A stretch of DNA of 64,000 bases from Coffea arabica (taxonomy: Eukaryota; Streptophyta; Magnoliopsida; Gentianales; Rubiaceae), in contig NC_092323.1 of the NCBI RefSeq assembly GCF_036785885.1, positions 2,024,501 to 2,088,500 on the forward strand, written 5' to 3'. Below, piece by piece: positions 22,124 to 35,269 of the stretch; position 1 is the first letter of the stretch; every line of letters begins with the position of its first letter. The translations under genes were made by a program, and so were the position numbers. The notes beneath the pieces are model-generated. The model did not search any database. It was not told the DNA's origin and saw nothing but the letters and a program-made list of their open reading frames with translations.

Positions 22124-22554
22124 TGATGCGACTGCCGAAGTGAAGGTCCGACCTGGCCTGGTGCCTGGGGAGCGAGCTGGAGCGTTTGACCTGCACGTGG
22201 GCGAGCTGCGGGGCTAAGTCCCCTGGAGCAACTCCGACGATCAAGTCAGAAGGGGATTCGTAAGTAAGAGAGTAGAGTTTGTACTATGAATAGCGTACCT
22301 TGTGTTTTTCCCATGCGTGGTATTTATAGGATCACATATAGTAGTCTCCTAGTAGAATAGGGAGTCCTTATGGGAGCAGAACTCTCCCTAGGGCTCCATA
22401 ACTCAGTTAAGGCGTGCTTGGGCTCTGCAGCCCGCGCGGCCCATCCGCTTGGGGAGACCGCGCCCTCTGGGCCGCCAAGCCGACCTGCTGGGCCGAGAAC
22501 CTCCTACTAGCCGAGCTTGCGGGCCGGGCCGACGTGCACGTGGGCCCTACTACA
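22124..22554 (-). repeat. 5' LTR of the Tat element
   Basis: 431 bp, identical to the 3' LTR except at six positions. A minus-strand TATA box (TATAAATA) lies at 22321-22328. Transcription from here runs leftwards into gag, away from the TruB gene whose start codon lies 257 bp to the right. Confidence 0.93.
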
Positions 22555-22660
22555 GATGACACGAGGGATGAAGCGTGAAAGAGAGAGAGGCTAGTTAAGT
22601 CCGGTGCTTAAAAATATCTCCAAAAGAATGAGTTGAACGACGAGAGAGGGAGAGAGAGAG
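22555..22660 (+). repeat. Degenerate tandem repeat, right part
   Basis: This continues the unit cut at 8854: gatgacacgagggatgaagcg, then an A-rich end (aaaaatatctccaaa) and a new unit start (agaatgagttgaacgacgag). It borders a GA microsatellite (22640-22660) and lies in the presumed TruB promoter. Confidence 0.6.
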
Positions 22661-22811
22661 ATATATGCTTGTTCATGTCCAGCACAAAAAAAAAAATCAG
22701 TTGCCGCTAATGCTCCATCAGTTCATTGCGCTCCCTTGCACAGCTACACGAGAGCCAAAACACTGGGGGACTTTGCTGGTCGATCCACTCTGAGCCTGAG
22801 GGAGTGCAGCT

Positions 22812-25800
22812 ATGGCAAAGTCGGCGTTCGTAACCACCCGCGTCTCTCGCATCTTCAGCCATACAACTCCCTCCTTCTCGTCCTCATACATAAAGTTGAA
22901 GCTACGCCCATCACGCCTTCTCTCCCTTCCCTCCTCAAAATTCAACCACCCATCTCCTTTGGTACCTGAAACCCTCTCCTACTCCACCACCCCTGCAACT
23001 CCCTTCCCTCTCCAATACGACATGATTGTCTCCCGCCCAGCCCACCAGCTGCACCACCCCTCTCCAACCCACCCCTGCCGCCGACTCACCTCACCCAAAT
23101 CAAAACCACCCGACGATTCACATCCTGGTTCCTCTGAAGAACTCGGTTTTGACGATTGGGTGGATAAGAAATTAAACTCCAGCACCACGCCATCGTCATC
23201 TTCTTCATCGTCTGAGCATGACGCGATTGCGTTGGACAGGTCTAAAAGGAAATATTACAGTAAGAGGAGGAAGAGAATGTACGGTTCAGATTCAGAGGAC
23301 GAAAGTAATCGCCGAGACGACAACGATTTTGTTGAACTAAAGCAAGAAGTCGTGGAGCTTCGCACATTGCACAAGCGAGAAGAGGAGCTGTACTTTTACG
23401 ATTCTTTTGCATATCCTTGGGAAAAAGACAAGCATTATAAAATGGTTTATCAGCTGGAGAAGAAGTATTTTCCTGATCAGGGCTTTGATAAGGCGTTTCT
23501 GGCACCCGGGCAGCAGTCGAACCAGAGGGGAAAGAAGAAAGCTAATAAGAGTGGAATTAGGAGCACTGAAGCAAAATCCAAGGAAGTGAAGGATAAAGGG
23601 ATCGTGTTCTTTGATGATGAGGAGAAATTTGCTGAGAGAGATGATAATGCCATTCAAGTTGAGGTTTCAGAGAAGAAAGTTGAGGAGTTCTTCAAGTGTT
23701 TGAAGAAAGTTCCCAATAAAGAGACTGACGTTGCTAATGCTGAACCGTTTCTTTCGTCTAGGAGTCGTGGTCTTCCACCCAAGTGGGATACCACTGCAGG
23801 CACCGTGGTTCTGGTCAATAAACCAAAGGGTGAGCCTGTCTCTTACCCTTCTTAGGTTCTTCTTTGGTTGGTTGATAACCTGAAATGGTGATTTTTGGTA
23901 GCTGAATTGATTCAAATTTAATTTGGAATGGAAGTGGTGTAAAATGTGTGTGCTGGATACAATCCTATCCACTGAGAAAAACTGGATTTGAAGCGCTGAA
24001 ATTGGTTGATTTCATTCAGGTGCTCATCCAGATAAATCTATAACAGGACAAGTCATTTAAAACTTTAAGTGGAATAATTTCTTATCTTTATGTTATCCTT
24101 ATAAAATAGTCGCGAAAAGAACTTTTGTCTGAGTTGATTTTACTTGGGTTCTTTTACTAAACAATCCAATGACTTAGAAGTCCAGTTTAGCCCGCAGGTT
24201 GGACTTCCTTTACGGTTTGTGGAAAGCTGCGTCGCCTGGTCAATGTTAAAAAGGTTCTTCCTAATATTTAACTGCTGTCTACTTTTCCTCTTCTGACTCC
24301 ATTTTCATTTGTTTTTGTGTTTCTTCATCCAAATTTCCTCTGAATCAATTGTTATAGGTGGGACATGCTGGAACTCTTGATCCCATGGCAACTGGTTTAT
24401 TAATTGTGTGTGTTGGTAAAGCAACAAAAGTTGTTGACAGGTGAACTGGCAATGTGTTTAGATGTTGGGAAGCTAGCAGATAATTTAGTATTTTTGGGAA
24501 AGTCCCATTCCCTGTAGTTTCTTTCATTCTGCTAAAACATCTTATCTGATCTGGCATATAGTTTCCCCCTATCAGTCATTTCATATAACAATACTTAAAA
24601 GGAATGACTTTCTCTACATAGTTGAATGTTATATTGCAGGTATCAGGGTATGATTAAGGGTTACAGTGGGATTTTCCGCTTAGGAGAAGCCACCTCGACT
24701 TGGGATGCTGATTCACCAGTGTGTTAGATTTTTTTCAATTTGCTATTGTCATTTCTTTTCTAAGTTTTAACAGTAAACGTAATATCAAGACTATTTTCCC
24801 CCTTTTACTTGTATTAACCATATAAACCAGCAATACTGCTTGGGAATTTAAAGAGTTTTTGTCACCTCATGTCTTGATCGCCTTGAATTATCTTATCCAG
24901 GTTATTCAACGCGAACCCTGGGAACACATCAGGGATGAAGACATAAAGAAAATTGCTGCATCACTTTGTGGCGAAATATGGCAAGTCCCCCCAATGTTCT
25001 CCGCAATTAAAGTAAGAAATTTGCGAGTGGTTTTTGGATGTCTTGATATTATTTGTTTTAGAGATGTTTTAATGCCATTGGCTCTCTATTTTTCTATTCT
25101 GCTTGTGTTTCATTGCGAGGTCTTGTTGCTCGTTTGTCTTGTCACAGCTAATTTCCATTGGACTTTGACAGCTTAATTGCTTTGCTATTTTCCTTTTGGT
25201 AGGTTGGTGGGGAGAAGATGTATGAGAAAGCAAGAAGAGGAGAAAGTACTGAACTTTCACCAAGACGAATTTCGATTTTCCAGTTTCATGTGGAGCGAAG
25301 CCTAGAGGACCGGTAACGTACAATTTATACTGCAATTTATGACTGTAATGTACAAGTTTGATGCAGTTTGTTCAAGTTTATAGTATACGGAGATACCACA
25401 GTGTCATTTGGGGTACCATATCAGTGTAAATTATTGGATAAATGTGGCTGTTTCATACCATCTATCCTTATATTTCTGACTACAATAGACAGGAGCATTT
25501 CTATTCAACAGTTGTAGTCTTACCCAGCAATGTGTGTCTGCATGCTTGATGCTTGTCCAAATGTGTTGGTTTCAAGTAGATATGCATTCAAAGTTCAGAA
25601 TGTGGCACAAAGATACATGAGCTTTTTTATATGCCGAATGAACTTTGACATGATTCGTGTTTGTTTACCACGACTGAACAGGGCATGTTCTGCAGTGTGG
25701 AAATTGACCATTTTACCTGCCAATATGGAGTCTTGAAGTTATTGTTTATTTTTTCTTCTTGTTGGCACATGACTTGCAAAGATATATTTGTGATGTTGTT

Positions 25801-26917
25801 TGTTGCAGGCAAAATGTGATATTTCGGGTGACTTGCTCTAAAGGAACGTATATTAGATCCCTATGTGCTGATTTTGGAAAGGCTCTTGGCAGGTAGTCTA
25901 TAGCAGTACAACTTTACTTAGGATATCTACATTACTGTTGCCTTTTTCTAGAGTTTGCGTGGTTATTGCAGTTCCCTACTTGAAGTTGGAGATCGAAAAT
26001 AACTGCTAGCCTTGTTTGTTGAGACTGTTCCCCTACAAATTTAGTGTAGCTCTTTGTTTTAATCTGGTGATGCCTAATTTAGTTCATTTTTACTTGCAGC
26101 TGCGCTCATTTGACAGCTTTGCGAAGGGATGCAATTGGTACTTAGTGTTCTATATTTATTTTTGCTTCTTGATTGTTTAGTTTTTAAAAATGCTTTTTTG
26201 GTTGGTAATGCAAAAGAAAGTTCTATGAGTCTGGACATCATGTTGTATGATCTCTGAAATAGTGGGCATGAAAAAACGTTGGGGTTTGGCGGTTGGTTGT
26301 ACATTGTTGGTAAACATAGAAATTATGAGGAAAATCTTAGCTCAACTTGTACAGACATTGGTTTCTCACTTAAGGGTCTCATACAGAACCTTGTTGGGCC
26401 CAAGAAAAAGAAAGCTTGCACATACATTTGAGACTCAATAGTGATTTAAGGCAAGGCATAGAACTAGCTCTCCTTAAATAGGCTGGAATCTTTGGTGTTG
26501 TGCTTTGTGGGAACAAAGTGCCACGTTAGCAAATAAGAATCTTATTAGCTGGGCATCTTAATTTTAAGCAGAGTGGGGGGAATAAGCGAACGCGACACGG
26601 ATGTTATACGATCACTTGTAAAAATGAGCAATGCTTCGGTATAGGCATATGCTCTTAATGTATGTGCTCTTAATGTATTTGCTTATTGGCTGGAATATAA
26701 TAGCAGTGTGTGACTACATCAATTTGAGGGTGCGATTGGAATGTGGAAACATGATGGCATTTCCCTCTCCTCCTCTCGCTTTTGATCCCTCTTATGTTCT
26801 TTTTGCTTTTCGTGTTCTCATCTCTCACCTTAACTTTCTATTGCAGGAGAATATTCAGCAGACGATGCCTGGGAGTTTCAAGAATTGGAGGAAGCAGTTG
26901 CCAAAGCATATCTCTAG
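22812..26917 (+). CDS. Organellar TruB-type tRNA pseudouridine-55 synthase
   Basis: TruB converts U55 to pseudouridine in the T-loop of tRNAs. Nine exons (22812-23829, 24198-24253, 24358-24440, 24640-24718, 24901-25011, 25203-25312, 25809-25892, 26100-26137, 26847-26917) give 549 aa. Residues 1-50 are Ser- and Arg-rich without acidic residues, which suggests an organelle transit peptide (inference). A Ser/Asp/Lys-rich region follows, with YFYDSFAYPWEKDKHYKMVY conserved in plant members. The catalytic domain starts at VNKPKGWTSFTV (about 335). Its core is GHAGTLDPMATGLL with the catalytic Asp at about 366; later motifs are YQGMIKGYSGIFRLGEAT, PPMFSAIKVGGEKMYEKAR and CSKGTYIRSL. The length matches Arabidopsis At5g14460 (about 540 aa, from memory). 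A young retrotransposon ends 257 bp upstream of the ATG. Confidence 0.92.
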
Positions 26918-27654
26918 TTGTTAACCAGCTATTTTGCCAGTGATAGTTACAAAAGATTCGTCAATACCTAATGAGTCATGAGTTAGCCTCACCAAGCTGG
27001 AAAAGGACCGATAATATCTCCATGACGTTGCCCAAAAAGGAGACATATTCTGCCTACTCTCCTACAAAATGAATAGAGATAATGTAGGACCAATACAAGA
27101 AGGGGAAAAAACGTATTGGGTTTAATTATTTGTTATTGAATTAGTATGATTTTAATCTGATTATTCTTATTAGGTATTAGATGGGTGATTGCTAACTGAT
27201 TCAATGAACAATGGCTACGCAAGTAAGAAATTTTATTTCATTTTCTAAAAATTAAAAGGAACGGATGAAAGTAGAAACGGATTATCGCAAATTAATTTTG
27301 GCATCCTCGCTTTTCAATTCAAGTCTTCGTACGTGAGATTAGTTGAGAACATTTTAATTTACACCATCGGTGGCTGGATCTTCCGAAAATCTTCAGTTCA
27401 ATGAAACTGACCGGAGAAATAAAGGTTGCTAGAAGAAGATAGTTTTTGCTCAAAAAATATATTTAGAAAAAAAAGAGAGAAGAAATTAGTTCCTCCCGCA
27501 AGCTGGTCTCACTATAACTTCACCGAAAAAGGGACTTAAATCAGACAAATTTATAACTTGCTGTTTTCTATCTCCCTGGAGCTCCTACCCTGATGGTTTG
27601 TAACCTCGGAAAAAATGACTGGATAATTACAAAGTTTTGTACAAAATGTTTCAC
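26918..27654. other. Convergent 3' region between TruB and the DUF707 gene
   Basis: This holds the 3' untranslated regions of both genes. No ORF or repeat is recognised. Confidence 0.6.
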
Positions 27655-30600
27655 CTAACGCGCAGTAGAATTAGGAGGATCAATTCCTTTTGCCAGATAA
27701 TAGGCTCTCTCTGCAGCAGTCATGCGATCCTGAAACATTGTCCATTCTCTTCTACACCTCTCCCTTACCTGAGCAACAATGAGTAACGAACTTCAGCACA
27801 CATCAAAATTCACTAGAGACCTCTTAAAGCCTACATATCAAGTTTCTCTTTCTTTTTCCCTTCTTGCCCATCCGTGAAAGGAGTTGGCAAGACGACTCAA
27901 AAACTCCTTGGCCTCGTGCACTATAAACTACTCCAATTCAGAAAACACCATTTAAACAAACATCAAAGAATCAAAGGCACATGGCTGAATGAGACTCAAG
28001 ATGCTGTTGTATGTTGAGAGCATCAAAGACACAAACAAGATATAGACTTGTTGCTTACCCCTTCCCATGGAGCCTTACCGTTCTCTGCCTTGCCCTGTCA
28101 GAAGAAACAAAGATGTCACCACACTAATTTGACATAAATTAAATCATAACACAGAGGAGTTTGAAAAAACCTGGTTCCCAAGTGAAGGAACAGTTTGATG
28201 CACAATCCATTGAGAATCTACCACTCCTATTTTCTCATGAGCGGGCTATTTCAATTGAAAGATACAATGAGAAAGTGATGCTATAATATGTTACTAAAGC
28301 AAAGGGAACATGAGTATCGTTGCAAAAGCAAATAAATACTTGCCTCTACACATTTCCGAAGAGCAAAATCAAGACCCCATCCATGGATTAAGTCATTCTG
28401 GAATTACAGAAGGTAACTATTTTCAGGTTTTCTTTCCTTATCTTGTCATACAAGGAGGTTTTAGGCCCTTATAAGGGCAAAGGGAGGGAAGGGGTGCTGA
28501 GAGAGGGGACTAGACAGATATCAATTTGACACGAATAGGATATTTGAAGAGAAACAAGAATACAATCTAGGACCTGAATCATATGCCAGACGCAGCGCCA
28601 AGCATCACGAGAAAAAACAGGTGCCATTATCTCAACAAATCTGTCCAAAGGAAATTGAAATTCATACATAATTTGCACGGGATGTGAAAAAGAAACTTCC
28701 AGCTATTTGTAATAATGGTGAATATTGATCTACATACGCTGCGCATGGGGGCAAATGAGGATCAGTGCACCAACCAGGTCTTTCCTCAGTTTCTCTGCAA
28801 GTAGTAAAAAAAAGTTGCAAATTATTAGTTGAATTGTTAAAGCAGTAAATTCACCTGGTTTGACAAATGAAAACACATCTAAAGAAAAATGCATAGGTAC
28901 TTGTGAACTTCAGTGTCGTCTCGCTTTTTGGTCATCTGCCATGTTAATCCACTATTTGGTGCTAAACCAGGCTGCGAAATATCTAGACCATGCTTCTTTA
29001 CCAATTTTATATACCTGCATACGGTTACTGATATTCAACTTTGCATCCCACAAACAAATGTTTAACTCACAGCATGATTTAGATTTTGCAGAACTTACTC
29101 CTCAAAGTCAAAGTTCTCCACTCCTAAGTCCTCATCCCAAATAAATATGTAGTCATAAGGTGCAATAATGTCAGGATGCAGAAAACGTTTGGCATACCAC
29201 CTTGCACCACAGAAAACATGAGACTTCCATGGCCCTACATCATATATCTTTAAAAGCTCTAAACCATAAAGTCTCATGGCACAACTTACCATTTGGTTTG
29301 CTTCCGCACAGAAACATGGATAGCCCGCTTAGACCACTCAAATTCGTCCCATTCACTTGTTCGACCATCATAGTGAAACAGTAAAATGGTGAAGTTCTCT
29401 GACAGCTATCACGAATCATTAAGGATTGAACAACCACTAAGTGCATATCTTGATTTTCGAAAGCATAATGGTTTACACATAAAAGGCTGAAGAAGAGGGA
29501 AGAGAAGATGGGAAAAGAGCAAAAGAATATGTCCAACCTTTTTGGCAGCAGCATCAATATTTTTCCTCTGTTCATAGCCGACAGTAAAGGTAACAAGGTA
29601 CCTTGGTCTGATAATCAAGTCCTGAAATATATTGTAACTAAATTTAAACCAATTGCACGAAATGGATATATATATACATACACACACATACACATTAACT
29701 ACCATTAGAACATAAAAAATGTTTAACCAATTGAATTGTAACATGAAGAATTTCCACAAGAGAATGATGAAGAATAAGTTTTATGCCATTCTGGCAATGA
29801 TATTGCACACAACATTTCTTAACAAGAAATGTTTTCTTCAAAGTAAATTCTTGTGAAGCACTAAGAACGATTCTTATATTCACTTTGATTTCAACTTCAG
29901 CAAGCCCTTAAATAGCACATTCTTAAGTATTTTAACGCCATTTGAACTCCACATTATCTTGCACAGTGATAGTACCCTATGTTTTCCAATTCTCTAGAAT
30001 TTCTTAGAAATCTGCATAAAAAATGACCTTCCTAGTTTTAATAAGTTCCTTCAGTACCCAAAAGGTCTTCATTTTCCACAAATTATTTACAAGCAGTCCA
30101 TTTTTTCTTTTCCCTTTTTGTGAGGAAAAATAAGACTTCGCAGGTCATCGACTCATCATGGAAGGAGGGAGAAAAAGTAGCAGGAAGAAAATGTTGAACA
30201 CACCCAGAAATATGGACAAAATGGGTCTCCTGTTCGATGATAAATGGATTATAGGTACGCACCTCACTGGGTAGACCCCATAATCTGCGGAGGTATAGAT
30301 CAGACTCCGATGCAATGATACCTGGGGGAAGTCTCTCAGCGCCTCGAGGATTTGTTGGAGACCAAATCTACATTATAACACTTGAAAATTGAACACTGGA
30401 CCAAAATACAATGATGACACGCTTCCAATTTACAAGGCATTCCCATTATGATCCTCAAGTCTTAAAGTGTTATTTCAATTTAGTCTATTTTTTTGTTTCT
30501 TTAAATTCATGGCAGGTAAAGGACAACTCTCAGAAGCGGAGATAGTTTCAATACGATCCATGAGTTGTCCAGGGACTGGGCTAACTCAAAAAAACAATAA

Positions 30601-32020
30601 AAATTTCACGGACTTGTCTAAGGACTGGAATTCTAGACTCTCAAATGAAGATAAACGAACCATTTGAGATTACCTGTGAATTCAAAGAACTGAAAGTCAG
30701 ATTTTCCATGAGACTTTAGACTACAGTCCTGAGTTTAGTAATCAACTAGAACCAGACTTGTGCTTTTCAAATAAATCTTGGGCTACTCTAGATGCAAACT
30801 GAAGACCAAAACACTTGTGCTTGTTAAAATATAACAGAAATATATATCATTGTACATTAAATGCAGTGGCAAAGTGAATCAGCAGTTAAAGTTCAACTTA
30901 CCATATATCTGAAAACTCAATGTACAGAAATTCTATTTTGCCATAGAAGTTCTCCACTCATGCTTATAGTCACAGTTTTTGAGATTAATGAAAGTTTTGT
31001 AATAATCCAGAAAAATAATAGAAAACTAACTATCACCAGTATCAGATCATATGAACTATGCCTTTCATGTCTAGAGAACTTCACTTGGAAATATGACCGT
31101 AACTGATTAAAGTGATGTATTCCATACATGTTGGCAAGAGTTGCAGAAAAAAAACAATAATATTGCATCTACAAAGTTGTGTTGGAGAATAAATTTTTTT
31201 TAAAAAAAGAAAGACCGCCGCTTTATGTGAGCAAATGTATGGAAGACAGCCCCATGGCAACACAGGTGACAAATGAAACATTTAACATTAGCAGTGATTT
31301 TATCAGAGTAAGGGTAATAGAGTCACCATCATCGATAATTGCATACCTTTGTGCCATTCAGTTTGTGCATATTGGCTCTATTACCCTTAAGAGAGGACCA
31401 GACATTTAACAGTGCCTGAGTTGAGATCCCAGAGTACTTATCTTCAATATAAGTAAGATCAATGGACGGGAAAAGGCTTGATGCTATGTTCATCTGCAAC
31501 ATAAGAAAAAAGAAAAAAACTAGTTGAGTGAATTCCTGGAAAGTAAAGAGAGATTTAAATAGCTATGATATGAGGCACAGTCGGAAATTATTAACCAAAA
31601 AAGGGGAAAAAGAAAGTGGTTGCATGCCTTAGACAATGAGATTGTCGGAAAGGATACACCTAAAAAGAATCCAAAAACAATTCCTACAAAGGTTGTGACA
31701 AGCAGCCTCATTGTTTCATTTGGTCTTCTTACGTGCAAGCTGCAGCCAGGTTAATGGGTAAAAACATATCAGAATTAGTGTTGCTATGCTGAGACAGGTA
31801 AAAACAATCCTCAATATGTCATTGATTTCAGTTGTAGCTATGCTCAGACAGGAACTCAGGAAGAACACTCTAATCACCAGAATTAATCCTTATGATTTCT
31901 TTTAACCATGCAACATAATTCATCAAACAGGAACATTAAAGAAAAACCCTGTCCATTAGGGAAGAAAAAATACAAGTCACTGAACCTGTTACGCCTAGGA
32001 GTCCCCATATATGCCATCAT
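27655..32020 (-). CDS. DUF707 family membrane protein
   Basis: Fourteen exons (32020-31986, 31739-31628, 31493-31347, 30367-30263, 29621-29538, 29405-29290, 29200-29099, 29014-28901, 28794-28738, 28640-28574, 28397-28344, 28245-28171, 28094-28059, 27768-27655) join in one frame to 405 aa. A short N-terminus precedes one membrane segment (MRLLVTTFVGIVFGFFLGV, about 22-40), giving a type II layout. The DUF707 domain follows: YIEDKYSGISTQALLNVWSS, TNPRGAERLPPGI, RYLVTFTVGYEQRKNIDAA, WWYAKRFLHPDIIAPYDYIF, IWDEDLGVENF, HGLDISQPGL, PGWCTDPHLPPC, WRCVWHMIQNDLIHGWGLDF. The IWDEDLG acidic motif recalls Golgi glycosyltransferases, but no activity is established to my knowledge. Two introns use GC donors. 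Three ATGs (32020, 32017, 32008) are possible starts. A 5' UTR intron probably ends at 32022. Confidence 0.9.
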
Positions 32021-33589
32021 TCTGTAAAAGCAAAATTGCGGAAATGCCAAAACAGTGAAACTTCAACTGCGCATGCCAATCAGCTTCCAGGTCTCTGCTC
32101 CTCCAGAAAAGAAATTCGTATCCTCATGGCATCATCTGAATCAACCCTGAAACTTAAATATTGCTATGTTAAAAAAAAAAAAAAAGACCTTTTCTTTTTT
32201 CCAACTCTTTGTGTTTTTGACTAAATATATCAGTGAATAATTAATTCCCCTAACCAAAATGGAATCTCCTTTCCTCAACCCTTATACATTTTTTTTTTCA
32301 CTAAAAACACATAGGAAACCAAATAAACTGGACATAATCCTCTAATCAAAAGGAGTCGTTTTAATAATCACAGTAAAAATGGTATCTTTTTAATAATCGC
32401 AGTCAAAATTCACTAATTGATCAACTCTGCAAATCGGAACAGCCAACGAGAGAGTAAAAATCATGGTGCCATTTTCTAAATTTCCGGATCTTAATATGGT
32501 ATAATACTAACTTACCGATTGTCAAATCCAAAATGTATATTATTTAGTATCAGCAGGGTGCTAATCATAAATGCATAAACAGTCAAAAGCATAAGCTTTT
32601 CTTGCTTACAAGGTTGCCAGCTGTCAACAAAATTCAAAAAGTCTCGGCCGGAACGGAAGAATCACACCGTGGAATTGCAAACTTCTTCTCCAGTCTGGTA
32701 AACTACCTGAGGGACCTGAATCTCCTCGAAAAATCTGGATCCTCAGTTCACCGATAAAAAGAAAACGAAGGGCCGAGCTGGCCCAACTTAATCTCAGAAT
32801 CTGATGTCCACCTGGGGCAACGAACAATCCTTGAATAGAAGTAAAAGAACGGGAAGAGAACAATTTTATTTTAGTGATGGATGGAATTATCAAAGAAAAA
32901 GAAAAATTTTTGTCTCACAACGGCAAATGGACTTCAATTTTTTCTTTTCTCTCTCTTTTTTAAAATTTATTTTCCTTTCTTCCTCTTTAATCAGGCGTTT
33001 AAGATTACAATCGCACGGTGTTTAATAATGACGCCCTGATAATTCCACCGAATTGAGGTCAAGTCTTCTGTCGGGGCAATGCTTGCATGTATTACAACAC
33101 TTATTTAACCCACTTTTTGATGGAAAATTTTGTGGTGGGATCCATTGAATGGCAAATCAAGACTTGGGATTTTGGTGTTTGTAGGGCTCCGATGTTTCGG
33201 TGTGGGACTGGGGAAAGATTAGCTAACTTTAGAATTTGATGATTCCCCGTATCCATGGGATCGTGTTTTCGTTCGTTTGGATGCAACTTTTTGGCTTATT
33301 ATTGCGTCCTTTTTTCTTTGTTCAAATTATTACATTCTTTCAAAACTTTGAAAATTGCCTATAATAGTAGATGTTTTTTTTTTTTCTTTTTGTTAAACAC
33401 GATAGACCTACACTGCTCTACACAAAGGATGGGAGGGGAGAAATAATAGGGCACCTACTATTATAGGTCAAGCTATGTATAATTGTATTTGATTTTGTTC
33501 TTTTAGGCACTTATTTTTTTACTAAAGAATATTCTGTCAATGGGGAAAAAAATAAAGAGTAATCCTGATACTTCCTGTTTGACAAGTGA

Positions 33590-33800
33590 ATTTTTTGGGT
33601 GTTTGTCTAAAAATTTACAGTAACTTACTGTAGAAGTTTTTTAAAAAATTTTTAAAATGTGTATTTTTAAATATTTTGAGATGTATAGTTTAAAATTTTT
33701 GAAATTTTTTTGAAATTACTATAACTAAAGTTTTTAAAAAACTTTGTAGCAACAAACTTGACAAAAAATTGGCAAAAACTTACCTTCCAAACAAGGCCAC
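33590..33800. mobile_element. MITE-like foldback
   Basis: The left end gtgtttgtctaaaaatttac and the right end taccttccaaacaagg are partly inverted around an AT-rich core with ttttaaaaaactttgtagca and its mirror tgtagaagttttttaaaaaa. No target duplication could be fixed. Confidence 0.45.
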
Positions 33801-34883
33801 AGTGGAGAACATTTCCATGCATTCGTAATTGCCCCACATGACGCATAGGCCTACTTTGGGACAATTGAAAATGAGAGAAAACTCTAAGTTAAGAAAGACA
33901 GATGACGACACCTTCCTTCCACGTTGTTTAAAGCGGCAAAAGAAATTTTTTTTATAAATATATATATTACTAATGTTTGTATTTGATTTATTCACCCTCA
34001 AATTTAAAATTAACGATTTTAGTGTAAGAGGCAAATTTGACAATTCAAATTATTTTACTGCAATAAATTCAATTTCCTTTAATTTCTCTCGCCTTTAATG
34101 CAGACATTTTCATGAGTTTTTATCCTCCGCTTTCTCTCCGTTTGTTTGCTTTTACCTGCACTTAAAATGTCCAATCAACAGAAAACTGCAAACTCTTTTT
34201 TTTTTCACCCCTTCACTCAAATTCTCTCGACCCAAACTAGCCAGTGAGAAATTCAAAGGACTGATTGGACGTCTCTTAGTAAAAAAAAAAAAAAAAACCC
34301 ATCGGACTTGTTTTAATGCCACCGCAAAAATCTCCCGCAATGACAAATCCACCCTTTTCCGGACGAATCCCGGATTTGAGCATTAAAGGGTATGATTATT
34401 ATTTTGTGAAAATTTGTTATGGATCTAAAATGAGTGCTTTTGAAAACACAACTTTTGTCTGTTCAATAACTAGTGGTTAATGTACACTAGACATGTGTAT
34501 TAATAAAAGAAAACATTTGTGAAAATTATTTTTGTGAAATTGAGTTTAAGTTTTATAAATCGACACGCAAAGAATTTAATGAAAAACTTAATTGTGTAGA
34601 TACAAAATTACTTAGTAGTTACCTTAGATCGTGATTTGTAATTACTAACTTAAGAATGATTTGAAAAAAATAAAAAATAATAATAATAATTGAGAAACAC
34701 TACAAAACAATGGAGGATCATTCCATTCCACTTTTAAGATGGAGAACCGAAACGTGGATTAGTAAAATAGTTGAACGACTATTCGGGAAATTTGCTTTGT
34801 GCTCTACAAATAAAAAGGAAACAGAGTATATATGAACATTTATACATAGCTTGCTTATTATTCTCAAATTAGAAAAATGAATC

Positions 34884-35090
34884 GGCTCCGTTTGGATTAA
34901 CTGTTTTTTGGAGTGTTTTTGAAAAATTTTACTGTAATAGTGTATATAAAAAAAATTTTACTATAAAATTTTTTTGAAATATTTAATATATTGTATGGAT
35001 GAGATATTTTTTGACTTATTATATATTACTATAGTATTTGTATTTGAAAAACTTGTTTTTGAAAAAATGACAAATCCAAATAGATGGCTG
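34884..35090. mobile_element. MITE-like foldback with CGTTTGGATT ends
   Basis: The left end tccgtttggattaactgttt and the right end aaatccaaatagatggct form inverted repeats around an AT-rich core that also pairs (gtttttgaaaaattt against ggaaaaa-type arms). No ORF. Boundaries are approximate. Confidence 0.5.
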
Positions 35091-35269
35091 CTCTCGCGGG
35101 ATATTTAAGTGTAAGGACAGCTCATGGAATTTACAACCATCGGAGAATGCAAAATCCCAACCTTCCTCCGCTGCGTTGCCAAGAAAAATAGTCGCATGTA
35201 TATTATAGGAAGTAAAAAATAGTAAACAATAGAAGAACAAAATAACATTAATTTGTTCAATTTGCTTTT

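Larger units (their letters stand above)
8855..22554 (-). mobile_element. Complete Ty3/gypsy LTR retrotransposon, Tat lineage, with nested insertions
   Basis: The element is bounded by 431-bp LTRs (8855-9285 and 22124-22554) and by the 5-bp target duplication GATGA (8850-8854 and 22555-22559). It is read on the minus strand, so the right LTR is the 5' LTR. In element order it has a PBS, gag, protease, reverse transcriptase, RNase H, a repeat-rich spacer, a second (archaeal-type) RNase H and integrase, then an antisense ORF and a PPT before the 3' LTR. The second RNase H and the extra antisense ORF place it in the Tat clade. Removing the two nested solo LTRs and their duplications leaves about 9.4 kb. 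It is defective: one nonsense codon in gag, an insertion in integrase, and a His-to-Tyr change in the integrase zinc finger. Confidence 0.93.
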
